Source of the DNA: Methylomonas sp. MK1
Lineage (GTDB): Bacteria > Pseudomonadota > Gammaproteobacteria > Methylococcales > Methylomonadaceae
DNA: 64,000 nucleotides
Reading direction: 5' to 3'
NCBI RefSeq assembly: GCF_000365425.1
Contig: NZ_AQOV01000001.1
Location: 992,001-1,056,000, forward strand
Made by a program: the position numbers and the translations under genes. Shown here piece after piece: positions 25,901 through 33,117 of this stretch. Every line of letters starts with the position of its first letter. Position 1 is the stretch's first letter. The notes beneath the pieces were generated by a model. That model ran no database searches. It saw only the letters and a list, made by a program, of their open reading frames with translations, and was not told the origin of the DNA.

Positions 25901-26890
25901 GACACTGAGTTTGGAATACAGCGGCAACACCTCGTAGCGGGCATTATTGTGCGATTTGCGCAAGGATTCTGTGGTCTCGCGAATCTCATGCTCGCCGCTC
26001 AAAAAAATCAGAATATCGCCGCGCATATCCCGATACAACTCATCCACCGCATCCAGAATGGCTTGTTGCAAATCAGCGGAAGTTTCGTCGTCTTCCTCGA
26101 TTAACTCGATGGGACGGTAGCGCACATCCACCGGATAGGTGCGACCGGAAACGTTGACGATGGGCGCATCATTAAAATGCTTAGCAAACCGCTCTGGGTC
26201 GATAGTCGCGGAGGTAATCACCACTTTTAAATCGGGCCGTTTTGGCAACAACCAGCGCAGATAGCCCATCAGAAAATCGATATTCAGGCTGCGCTCATGC
26301 GCCTCGTCGATGATGATGGTGTCGTATTGATTTAAATAGGGATCGTTTTGCGACTCGGCCAGCAGGATGCCGTCGGTCATCAGCTTAACCAGCGAATTAG
26401 GATGAGTTTGGTCGTGAAAGCGCACCTTATAACCCACCGCTTGGCCGATGGGCTGGCCCAGTTCCTCAGCGATGCGGTCAGCGACGGTGCGGGCGGCGAT
26501 CCGGCGTGGCTGGGTGTGACCGATCAAACCGGTCAAGCCGCGACCAATCTCCAGACAAATCTTCGGCAACTGCGTAGTCTTGCCGGAACCGGTCTCGCCG
26601 CAGACGATGGTGACTTGATTATTGCGGATCAACTCGGCAATCTCGTCCTTCTTGCCGCTGACCGGCAAATCCGGGTAATTAATCACCGGCACCGACGCCC
26701 GGCGCTGATTGCACCGCCCCACCGAACGCTCGATCTTATCCGCCAGTTGCTGTATGTGCCCTGCCACATCCTTGCCCTTACTCACCTCGCTACGCAAGCG
26801 GTCCAGTTGCCGCTTCAAACCGTGGCGGTCAGTGCCCATGCAGTTTTGGAGATTTTTGGCGAGTTGTTTCAGGGTGTCTTGGACGGACAT
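22997..26890 (-). CDS. hrpA: ATP-dependent RNA helicase HrpA (DEAH box)
   Basis: 1297 aa from the ATG at 26890 (MSVQDTLKQ); the open frame starts at 26920. DEAH-box helicase motifs in order: Walker A GETGSGKTTQLPKICLEIG, PRRIAARTVA, IIIDEAHERSLN, TSATID, and QRAGRCGRVAEG. The C-terminal half matches the HrpA-specific DUF3418 region. Full family length. HrpA rescues stalled ribosomes and remodels mRNA. A decayed copy of the first ~85 codons and leader of this gene lies at 31708-32050, beyond a 5-kb accessory island. Confidence 0.96.
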   Translation of the reverse strand: MSVQDTLKQLAKNLQNCMGTDRHGLKRQLDRLRSEVSKGKDVAGHIQQLADKIERSVGRCNQRRASVPVINYPDLPVSGKKDEIAELIRNNQVTIVCGETGSGKTTQLPKICLEIGRGLTGLIGHTQPRRIAARTVADRIAEELGQPIGQAVGYKVRFHDQTHPNSLVKLMTDGILLAESQNDPYLNQYDTIIIDEAHERSLNIDFLMGYLRWLLPKRPDLKVVITSATIDPERFAKHFNDAPIVNVSGRTYPVDVRYRPIELIEEDDETSADLQQAILDAVDELYRDMRGDILIFLSGEHEIRETTESLRKSHNNARYEVLPLYSKLSVSEQERVFKPSGNKPRIVLATNVAETSLTVPGIRCVIDSGHARISRYSHKSKIQRLPIERISQASANQRAGRCGRVAEGICIRLYSKEDYLARPEFTEPEILRTNLSSVILQMAALKLGDIEDFPFVEPPDDKMIRDGKNALFEVDALDKAGQLTDTGRQLAKIPTDPKLARMLLAAAELGSLHEVAIIVSALSIQDPRDKPADKMPQAEAKHAQFKAEDSDFLSLLNLWNAFEEQKKHLTNSKLRKYCQDNFLSYIRMREWHDIHTQIMQVARGDLGLKTSGNPANYEQIHMALLPGLLSNIGFRHEQYEYLGARGLKFFIFPGSGQHKAKPKWIMAAEQVETSKVYARTVAKIEPEWIEACAQHLVKRNYYDPHWEKNAGRSGVYERTLLYGLTLQAKRKVPYENVDPKAAREMFIRHALVNHDYHSNAPFFKANEALLEEVGYIQHKGRRVDLVEDEEWLYQFYDKKLPAEVVSGITLDQWRKKVERDNPKILFLTKADLTRSDENQFNDWDFPDSKKIGDLTIELHYRFEPGHDEDGVTAIVPVHQLNQIRQAPFDWLVPGMLEEKVTALIKSLPKHLRKHFVPVPNTAKACLEIEPDFKGSLFEWLSGRLRKLTGESIPLNEWQPDALPDHLKMNFRIVDDHGRALGYGRNLAKLQADYATKAGDSFDKLAQEEMNHTGCIAWAFDDLPETWQFMQKGQTFIGFPAIVDEGDTVGVKILDTQYKADLAHFDGLTKLFQLQCRKDAQYLLKNSGVQATLQLAYNQLPKHPLLKERPGGDFKEDLLFLIFNSVFVADNTIRSQQQFDAALAAKKSMLVTVGTQVGKHATEIMANYQAVRQRLKQTGVNPGLREDLEKQLSLLLFAGFLRFTPLAQMQAIPRYLKAIECRLDKQKPDSADIQGLHRLSQRFWQHVEKQMKTLVPMPEREPFRWSLEELRVSLFAQQLKTAFPVSVQRLEKTWNEKF

Positions 26891-26962
26891 GGGGCGGAGA
26901 ATCTGGTAAAAGCCCGGCATTATAAGGGCAGAGGGGGCTGGTTTACATTTGACTTGCGAGAA

Positions 26963-27367
26963 TTAACCTGGCTCCGGGCCGTCAAGTTTTGCCACATAGT
27001 CTTGCATACCGCTCACAAAGCACTCGGCTTGGGCGACGGCATCCGCAGCTTGTTTGAGATCAATCGCATCGCCAGTGTAATCGGCCAACAAACGAATTTC
27101 TTGGACACGATTCAGTGACCGTCCAAGTTCTACCGCTATCAAGCCCGGCTTAACCAAATGCAAACTGAACAGCGTGATCAGGCCGTTATGCGTGCGACAA
27201 GCCTCGGCGGGAATCATTCGGCCACTGACCGACAAAGCCGCTTGCGCGGATTCGAACATCGCATAATACGCCCGGTTGCAAGCACCCTCACTATCGCCAT
27301 CGGCCAGCAGCAAGCGCGCCGATGCTAACGCCCGTTCGGCTTTTTGCAACCATTCCCAGGCATTCAT
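26963..27367 (-). CDS. HEPN-domain protein (putative toxin/RNase partner of the MNT protein)
   Basis: 134 aa, helical. NRAYYAMFESAQAAL and RTHNGLITLFSLHLV are core HEPN motifs. The RX4-6H RNase motif of HepT-type toxins is not present (only R58-T-H60), so it may not be a ribonuclease. It overlaps the upstream nucleotidyltransferase gene by 4 bases (ATGA), as in MNT-HEPN toxin-antitoxin operons, in which the MNT protein AMPylates and neutralises the HEPN toxin. The stop lies about 70 bases upstream of the hrpA start, on the same strand. Confidence 0.85.
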   Translation of the reverse strand: MNAWEWLQKAERALASARLLLADGDSEGACNRAYYAMFESAQAALSVSGRMIPAEACRTHNGLITLFSLHLVKPGLIAVELGRSLNRVQEIRLLADYTGDAIDLKQAADAVAQAECFVSGMQDYVAKLDGPEPG

Positions 27368-27708
27368 AACGGCACACCGTCGCGTTTAACATTTTCCAAT
27401 AAGCGCGGATGCGCAGAGCTTTCCGGGCAATCCCATTCGGATTGCCAGATAGGCAAGGGCTGGATCAACACCCCGGTTTCCAGCAATACATCGTAAGCTA
27501 TGTCCGCCAAAGCCAGTTTGGTTTCCAAGAACGGACCGGGCGCACCGGATAACAATACCGCCACGTCGGTGTCGCTTTGCGCCTGATAATCCCCACGCGC
27601 CCGGCTGCCGAACAGTAACGCTCCGACTAAACGGAAGCGGCCAGCCGTTCGACTGGTAAATAGCCGCGCAGCCGCTAGGGTGTTAGGGTCGATTGGACGT
27701 GGGGGCAT
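27364..27708 (-). CDS. Minimal nucleotidyltransferase (MNT) domain protein, antitoxin-like
   Basis: 114 aa. The catalytic signature GSRARGDYQAQSDTD fits GSx10DxD exactly, as in MntA-type AMPylating antitoxins and the DNA polymerase beta superfamily. Length is normal for the family. It is the first gene of a two-gene operon with the HEPN protein. The pair is either a type VII-like toxin-antitoxin module or a housekeeping-like stress module; the sequence cannot decide. It forms the hrpA-side edge of the accessory island. Confidence 0.87.
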   Translation of the reverse strand: MPPRPIDPNTLAAARLFTSRTAGRFRLVGALLFGSRARGDYQAQSDTDVAVLLSGAPGPFLETKLALADIAYDVLLETGVLIQPLPIWQSEWDCPESSAHPRLLENVKRDGVPL

Positions 27709-28166
27709 AGGTAAAGGTAATGCGCTGGAAAACCAAGCCGTATCTTACTATTAGCCCATGCCTAACGAATCGATATTTTCGCTTAATGTTGGCTACTCCC
27801 CTAACATATACTCGCCGCTACGCCCCGCTAAGTTCGACAAGCTGGATCACAGCCCGGCGCAGTTCCGCTACGCGCTTATCCTTTGGTCAACGTCCGGCAT
27901 GCAAAGTTTAAGCGGGTTTGTATCGGAATGAGCGGGGATTTTGATCGGAATTCGCACAGTGCCGGCTCAGAAAAATCCACCCGTCGCCTGAACCAGCCGA
28001 GATTGAATTCAATAAATTGCATATTTCCTCTTATCAGCCAACGATTCCGATAAGATTACGCCATTAGCGAATGACGGCTTTTGGAAGTAGCAAATCGTCG
28101 CAATCACCCCATCGTAGACAACTAACAGGGTTTATCCAATGACCGTATGTGAGCTAATTGCCCACT
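27709..28166. other. Intergenic region, no convincing gene
   Basis: About 460 bases between the MNT gene and the first REP-like sequence. The open frame at 27720-27911 (plus) has no ribosome site and no recognisable product. Fragments such as CGCCCCGCTAAGTTCGACAA suggest decayed repeat sequence, but I cannot name it. It should contain the promoter of the MNT/HEPN operon on the minus strand. Confidence 0.35.
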
Positions 28167-28197
28167 GTAGGATAGGTAGAGCGACACGAAACCCATC
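28167..28197 (+). repeat. REP-like sequence, left of decayed transposase
   Basis: GTAGGATAGGTAGAGCGACA followed by CGAAACCCATC. It is the inverted counterpart of the sequence at 28779-28811 and resembles the GTAGGATGGGT...CGAAACCCATC palindromes that flank REP-associated tyrosine transposase genes. It lies 24 bases before the relic start codon. Confidence 0.7.
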
Positions 28198-28221
28198 AAA
28201 CGAAACGCTGATAAAACGGAT

Positions 28222-28763
28222 ATGACAGAATATCGCCGACATCGCCTCAAAGGCGATTGTTATTTCCTCACAGTCAATTTGGCGGAACGAAATCGGACAT
28301 TGCTGACTGATAAGATTGAACTGCTTCGCGAGTCTTTTCGTAACGTGAAGGATTAACACCCGTTTACTACTGACGCGATTGTTGTTTTACCGGAGCATCT
28401 CCATACCATTTAGACGTTGCCGGAAGGTGACGATGATTTCAGTTGCCGCTGGCGGCTAATTAAGACCCGCTTTACTGGACAGATCGAAAAAGGTGAACGA
28501 ATATCCAAAAGCCGCCAACGCAAACAGGAACGCGGTATTTACCCAACGGGCACAAATGGCAAAGACGATTTTGGGAGCACCGAATTAGAAACGAGGACGA
28601 CTTCGTCAAACATGTCGACTACATTCATTACAATCCAGTAAAACACGGCTATGTCCGTTGCGTTGCCGATTGGCAGTATTCTTCATTTCATGATTTCGTC
28701 AAACGCGGCATTCTCCCGCCAAATTGGGCGTGTGATAGGCATCCTGAAATGGATTTGGGATAA
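28222..28763 (+). pseudogene. Decayed REP-associated tyrosine transposase (RAYT, Y1_Tnp family)
   Basis: Reading from the ATG at 28222 gives MTEYRRHRLKGDCYFLTVNL, the standard RAYT start. In-frame stops follow at 28354-28356 (before HPFTTDAIVVLPEHLHTI) and 28411-28413 (before TLPEGDDDFSCRWRLIKTRF). An extra 17 bases at 28540-28556 shift the frame between ERGI and WQRRFWEHRIRNEDDF. The end HVDYIHYNPVKHGYV contains the catalytic tyrosine motif and runs to 28763. The HUH motif (HLH) is recognisable. RAYTs move or maintain REP palindromes; this copy is dead but is still flanked by inverted REP-like sequences. Confidence 0.9.
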
Positions 28764-28778
28764 GCTATGATAATTTCA

Positions 28779-28811
28779 ATGGGTTTCGGCTAGCGCCTCT
28801 ACCCATCCTAC
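28779..28811 (-). repeat. REP-like sequence, right of decayed transposase (inverted)
   Basis: The reverse complement reads GTAGGATGGGTAGAGGCGCT followed by AGCCGAAACCCATT, matching 28167-28197 in inverted orientation. The pair brackets the RAYT relic exactly, and this copy ends only 17 bases before the NACHT gene. Confidence 0.7.
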
Positions 28812-28827
28812 GAGCTAAGGAATATTG

Positions 28828-30618
28828 ATGCTTGAAAAAATGATACAAAGAGCAAGTAAAGGGATCGATGGGATTGTCGATGAGTTGGTCAAAACTGCGA
28901 CAGAAAAGTTGAAAGAAAAGATTTCGGAAGCATTCTCTATCCATAAACTCGAGACATTGAAAGAAAATATCGGGAGGGTTGGAAAAATAAAAACCATACT
29001 CGATCCTGATTCAATAATTGACCTAGAAAAGATATTTTTTGAAAAAGCCATAACGTTTAGAAATCAAATAATAGTTAGAACGGTAAATTATTTTTCGTCT
29101 ACGCATGTTTTAATAGAGGGTGGGCCTGGGCAGGGAAAGTCCCTATATATGCGCTGGTTATGCATAAATGAAGGAGCAGCTTGTACTCACATTCCTATTT
29201 TTATCGAATTTCGAAACCTTGGTTATAAAGAATCACTAAAGAAAGAACTGTTTCGAGCGATGAAAGATTTTGGAGTGAATCTTAGTGATGATCTCTTTGA
29301 CTTTCTTGCCAAGTCAAAAAAAATAGTATTCATCCTTGATGGATTTGATGAAATTCCAAACTCTGAAAGACTTAGAATTGCAAGAGAGCTAGAAACAATT
29401 GCAAGAACCTATCCAGACCTAAGGATTATTGTTTCTTCTAGACCAGACTCTGGAATGGGAGCATCTGTTTATTTTCAAAAATACATTATTGAAACCCTGT
29501 CGAAAAGTGATCAATTGGATTTTGTAAGTCATTTATACAAAAATGGAGAACAAGCGCAAGCGATCAATAATATATTAGATGAAAATTCCTTTCTTACAGA
29601 GGTCACGAATACACCTCTACTGTTAACTCTATTTACTATAACGTACAACGCAAGACAGTTTAAACCCGATAGCCTAGCCGAATTTTACAGTATAATTTTT
29701 CCTACGATGCTATACAGGCATGACAGGCTCAAAATCGGTTTTGAGCGGGAAAGGAAAGCAGGACTCACCGACTATCAAATGCAGCGCATCTTCGAGGCTT
29801 TAAGTTTTGTTTCACTAAAGAACAACAGTACTAGGTTCTCTGCGCAAAATTTTAGATCATTTCTTGAAAAAACGGCACAGCTCGAAAGAATTGGTGAAAA
29901 CAAAGAGGATTTGTTAATCGATGATATTACAAACATAACTGCATTAATAGTTAGAGATGGTTTCGACCACTATTCTTTTTCGCATAAGAGTATACAAGAG
30001 TATTTTTCTGCAGTTTTTTTAACTAGGCAGAGTGATGAAAGAAAAGCGAGTTTCTATCAACTGATTATCAAAGATTTTAACGAGTATAGAAAATGGCAAA
30101 ATTCATTAGCTTTCCTTGGCACTATTGACGAAAAAAACTATACAAAATTTTTCCTTATTCCGTTTAAACGCAATGCCTTAAGTCTTGATGCTAACAATCA
30201 AGTAAACATTACTTACAAAGCCCTATTAGACATAATAGGAGTTGACTCCAAAACAAAAGTAACAGAAGATGGAAATATTGTTAAACTGTTTTGGGGAGAT
30301 ACCCCTTATGCAGTAATACACAGAGATTATTCGGAATTCACAAGAAATGTCGTGACTAAATTTCTAGAAGGGAAAAAGCCTGCAATTGCAGATTTCATTA
30401 ATTTTTGCGGAGTTGATGAATATGAAAGATACCAACACAGTAGCCGTAATTTTATATTTGAAATAGATGCTTTTATTGCGAGCAGTAACCTTCAAGAGGA
30501 ATTATGTAGGTGTGTTTCTAATAAATTTGAAGCAACTCAATTTAAAACAGAGTTGATTAATGCCGAAAAAAGCCTGATTGCTGCAGAAGAGGTCGCAGAT
30601 AGCATACTGCAATTTTAA
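28828..30618 (+). CDS. NACHT-domain NTPase (bacterial NLR-like, probable anti-phage protein)
   Basis: 596 aa; the ATG at 28828 has TAAGGAA about 8 bases upstream. A charged helical N-terminus of ~75 residues precedes the NACHT domain: Walker A GGPGQGKS (98-105), an extended Walker B IVFILDGFDEI (166-176) with the small residue after the first Asp typical of NACHT, sensor IIVSSRPDS (200-208), and the winged-helix signature FSHKSIQEYFSAVFL at about 390. A ~200-residue C-terminal region follows with no recognisable repeats, a possible sensor domain. The gene is far more AT-rich than its neighbours, a sign of horizontal transfer. Known bacterial NACHT proteins defend against phage by sensing infection and killing or arresting the cell; that role here is inferred. 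Confidence 0.88.
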   Translation: MLEKMIQRASKGIDGIVDELVKTATEKLKEKISEAFSIHKLETLKENIGRVGKIKTILDPDSIIDLEKIFFEKAITFRNQIIVRTVNYFSSTHVLIEGGPGQGKSLYMRWLCINEGAACTHIPIFIEFRNLGYKESLKKELFRAMKDFGVNLSDDLFDFLAKSKKIVFILDGFDEIPNSERLRIARELETIARTYPDLRIIVSSRPDSGMGASVYFQKYIIETLSKSDQLDFVSHLYKNGEQAQAINNILDENSFLTEVTNTPLLLTLFTITYNARQFKPDSLAEFYSIIFPTMLYRHDRLKIGFERERKAGLTDYQMQRIFEALSFVSLKNNSTRFSAQNFRSFLEKTAQLERIGENKEDLLIDDITNITALIVRDGFDHYSFSHKSIQEYFSAVFLTRQSDERKASFYQLIIKDFNEYRKWQNSLAFLGTIDEKNYTKFFLIPFKRNALSLDANNQVNITYKALLDIIGVDSKTKVTEDGNIVKLFWGDTPYAVIHRDYSEFTRNVVTKFLEGKKPAIADFINFCGVDEYERYQHSSRNFIFEIDAFIASSNLQEELCRCVSNKFEATQFKTELINAEKSLIAAEEVADSILQF

Positions 30619-30896
30619 AAAATTACTGTATTCGGAAAATATATCAGATTACGACCCTAGATTTCTGGTTAGCTAAGTGTTAATCGACCAATGTCCGACA
30701 GTAACCGGCCATTCAAAAATCCACCCTGATAGATAGGTCTTTGCCGATCGCAAGCCAAAGCAGAAATCAAAATTAACCGAAGCCCGTCAATTCGTAGCAA
30801 ACAAATTCACGCGCTTCTCCAAATATGGCCTACGCTTTTGTTCTGCGGACCACACCCCATCATCCGCTGTATCAGCCACGCTAAAAGGAGATAAAC

Positions 30897-31373
30897 ATGA
30901 GCCAACATCTAATTTCTTTAAGCCTTTCCGACAATGATCTGACCGACATAGACGCTGCGCTAAAGACCTTGGAAGACCGCTTCGCCGGCTTCCTGGTTTT
31001 AACCCCGGATGAGCGCCGCACCATCCTGAAGATGGGTGATAAAACCGAAGCTTTCTGCCGCCAGACGCTGACGGTGGCCACCCAAAACACTCATGCCATT
31101 CCGCCCGGTCTCGATGTCGTCGAAGCACAAGCCGATTTGGTGACTCTCGATAAACTCCGCCCTCGCCTACATCGCCTGCGCGATTTATTGAGCCGAGGCG
31201 AAGATACCGACATGGCGCTGGGCAGCGATATTTATAGTTTTAGCCTGGATGCTTATGCCTCGTTGAAAATCGCCGGTAAGGGCGCAGGCTTGGAAACGCT
31301 GCGGCAGGCGATGTCTGTGCGATTTAACCGCGGCGCCAAGGCAAAAACCCAAGCCACCCAACCCGCCAGCTAA
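30897..31373 (+). CDS. Conserved hypothetical protein, 158 aa
   Basis: A good ribosome site (AAAGGAG, 30883-30889) precedes the ATG. The protein is helical and soluble: MSQHLISLSLSDNDLTDIDA, then ALKTLEDRFAGFLVLTPDER, FCRQTLTVATQNTHAIPPGL and an Arg/Lys-rich tail ending AKTQATQPAS. No signal peptide or membrane helix. I recognise no catalytic motif. GC and codon use match the chromosome rather than the AT-rich NACHT gene. A 25-base hairpin (31396-31420) follows the stop and may terminate transcription; beyond it is a run of further hairpins. Confidence 0.75.
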   Translation: MSQHLISLSLSDNDLTDIDAALKTLEDRFAGFLVLTPDERRTILKMGDKTEAFCRQTLTVATQNTHAIPPGLDVVEAQADLVTLDKLRPRLHRLRDLLSRGEDTDMALGSDIYSFSLDAYASLKIAGKGAGLETLRQAMSVRFNRGAKAKTQATQPAS

Positions 31374-31395
31374 GCACTATAAGCAAAATGGCTCC

Positions 31396-31420
31396 CTGGC
31401 AAGGCTTTCCGGCTTGCCAG
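31396..31420 (+). terminator. Hairpin after the 158-aa gene (terminator-like, no T-run)
   Basis: CTGGCAAG (31396-31403) pairs with CTTGCCAG (31413-31420) across a 9-base loop, 23 bases after the stop codon. There is no U-tract, so an intrinsic terminator is uncertain; it is also the first of the hairpins in the following array. Confidence 0.45.
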
Positions 31421-31449
31421 CTAACCTCCATCCAACGGCGGATTAGATG

Positions 31450-31700
31450 AAAGGATAACTCGCAAGCCTTTTTGCAATAGCCGCGAGCTTAAAAGAGCTG
31501 CTCGCCATTCTAAATGCCTTGCCCGCAACGTAAATAGCCTTGCGGGCAAGGCTATTTGCCATAAGCGCTAGCCTAAATGGCTTATGCGCAAGGCCAAGAT
31601 CCTAAACCGCAAGCCTCAACGGCTTGCACGCAAGCCAAATAGGTTGCCCGCATTAAACAAATGCCTTGCGTGATTTGTTCAACAACTTGCGCACGGTTCC
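31450..31700. repeat. Run of short palindromes built on GCAAG/CTTGC
   Basis: At least four separate inverted repeats follow one another: AAATAGCCTTGC/GCAAGGCTATTT (31532-31557, perfect 12-bp arms, 2-base centre), CATAAGC/GCTTATG (31560-31586), GCAAGCC/GGCTTGC (31609-31627) and AACAAAT/ATTTGTT (about 31656-31680). Between them GCAAGCC- and CTTGCG-type words recur. The units are related but not identical and have no constant spacer, so this is not a CRISPR. It is non-coding and could form a chain of stem-loops in RNA. Confidence 0.65.
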
Positions 31701-31707
31701 GCGAAGC

Positions 31708-32050
31708 TTGCGGGAATGGCAATCAGCCTCGTCGTCAAAGCAAATACCGCCCTTCTTGCGGCTGACCGGCTAATCTGGGTACATAGTCTCCGGCACCGAA
31801 TCATGGCGCTAATTGCGAGGCACGGAAAAGCGCTAGGTCATATCCGTCATATCCACACTCCTACTCGCCGCGTTGAGAAAGCGTTCCAACTGCCGCTTTA
31901 AGGCTTGACGCTAGTTGCCTATGCAATTTTGGAGATTTTTGCTGTGTTGTTTAAGCGTGTCTTGAGCGCAAATGGGCGGGGAATAACTTGAACAAACAAG
32001 CGCCGTAAGGATTGAAATAGCAGTTTTACATTGGCTTGTCAGTTTTAACC
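31708..32050 (-). pseudogene. Decayed duplicate of the hrpA 5' end and leader
   Basis: Same-orientation match to the first ~85 codons of hrpA and its leader (about 26630-26975). The minus strand reads ..QDTLKQ..KNLQNC.., as in the HrpA N-terminus, and the nucleotide run TTTTGGAGATTTTT is exact in both. The start codon has become ATT, and a stop follows the NLQNC motif a few codons later. The match also covers TTGCCGCTGACCGG-like sequence at the 31708 end and the non-coding leader up to about 32050. It cannot make a helicase. Together with intact hrpA it forms direct repeats around the accessory island. Confidence 0.8.
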
Positions 32051-32499
32051 TATTTGTGGCTTTGGTTATTCGAAGCAATCCTGGAATGGCAGCACGGTTT
32101 CCGTCCGAGCAAAAATCACCCGCTATTTGCTGAACGTACAAATACTCAAGTAAGACTTGTCCGTTTCCTTGACTATCTATTGGTTCAGAGCGCCGCTGAA
32201 TCCGATGAGGCATTTGCGAGTAGCTGGATAAGAATAATGAAAAGCATTTTATATCGAATCGATATTAGTATAGAATTTTACTGAGTCCGTAGAGGCGTTT
32301 TCACCCCAAGGGGAACGGTTTCGCGGATCTCTGACGATGACGGATGTAAATCCGTCATCCCGGCATATTTGCCATGACCTTGTCGGGCAATTCCCACGGT
32401 CAAACCGTCAGGGATTGACATGTGTATGCACAGCTTTCCATATGGCCGCTTGTTTTATGGCATGAGCCAATTTTTATTTTTTTCACCCAGGAGTTTTTG
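32051..32499. other. Intergenic region with a perfect 10-bp hairpin
   Basis: No convincing gene; open frames here (32036-32284 plus, 31911-32213 minus) have no ribosome site or known motif. GATGACGGAT/ATCCGTCATC (32336-32359) forms a perfect stem with a GTAA loop. CAGGAG at 32488-32493 is the ribosome site of the next gene. Confidence 0.45.
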
Positions 32500-32760
32500 A
32501 TGGAAATCCACGTTTACGATACCTATGTTAAAGCCCGCGATAACCACATCATGCACTTTGATGTATTCACCGCCAGCAAAGACAGTGAGCAAGCTATTCG
32601 GTATGCCAAGCGGTGGTTGACGTCAATCGGCGAAACCGACGCGGTGGTATCCAGCAAGGAATGTCGTTTTTGCCACACTCAACAAGCGCCGGTTGACGTG
32701 ATTGAAACCATAAATCGGCAGGGTTACTTCATTTATAAAATGGAAGGGTGTCCTTCTTAG
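32500..32760 (+). CDS. DUF2024 family protein
   Basis: 86 aa from the ATG at 32500, chosen because CAGGAG lies just upstream and MEIHVYDTYVKARDNHIMHF is the normal start of the family; the open frame begins at 32422. Contains a conserved ECRFCHTQ motif (CxxCH, possibly metal- or redox-active) and ends in GYFIYKMEGCPS. Small cytoplasmic protein of unknown role, widespread in bacteria. Single gene, followed by an inverted repeat at 32819-32851. Confidence 0.9.
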   Translation: MEIHVYDTYVKARDNHIMHFDVFTASKDSEQAIRYAKRWLTSIGETDAVVSSKECRFCHTQQAPVDVIETINRQGYFIYKMEGCPS

Positions 32761-33117
32761 CCTCTACTAATGGGTGAGAACACCAGATCCGCTTGACTTG
32801 AAGCGATTTTGCGATGCCACAGGTTTTCTCCAGTTTGCTGCGAAAACCTGTTGGACGCTAAGGGATAAGAGCTTACAAATGTCACTTCTCTAATAAACTG
32901 TTCCCACGATTTTTTAGCCAATCAGCCGATCTTTTCGAGTATCTTGGATAGATTCCTGTCAAAAAAAACGCCAGAATAAAAATCAAACTAGGCTGAATAT
33001 CCGTAATCTATTGTAAAATAGCCGCATTTCCATTTCCGCGTTAACCTTCCACTGGTACGCACCAAGCCGAGCCCAGTCCTCATTAATGTCAACATCATCC
33101 CTCAGACAAGACTCTGG
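32761..33117. promoter_or_regulatory. Intergenic region upstream of the receptor/signalling gene run
   Basis: About 360 bases. ACAGGTTTTC (32819-32828) and GAAAACCTGT (32842-32851) form a perfect 10-bp inverted repeat with a 13-base loop, a terminator for the DUF2024 gene without a T-run, or an operator. The AT-rich stretch 32950-33030 probably holds the promoter for the TonB receptor gene at 33118. No gene seen. Confidence 0.45.

Noticed and set aside
23702..26104. Long plus-strand frames opposite hrpA (up to 250 codons)
   Set aside because: They lie wholly within hrpA, have no ribosome sites and match no family; GC-rich coding sequence often leaves the opposite strand open.
28417..28641. 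Independent 74-aa gene
   Set aside because: It is the middle of the decayed RAYT; the frame change at 28540 makes the end meaningless.
31396..31700. Possible CRISPR array
   Set aside because: The palindromic units differ in sequence and length, spacers are not constant, and no cas gene is near.
31716..32284. Open frames 31716-31901 (+), 31911-32213 (-) and 32036-32284 (+)
   Set aside because: The first two cover the hrpA relic and reflect its decay; the third has no ribosome site and no recognisable motif.
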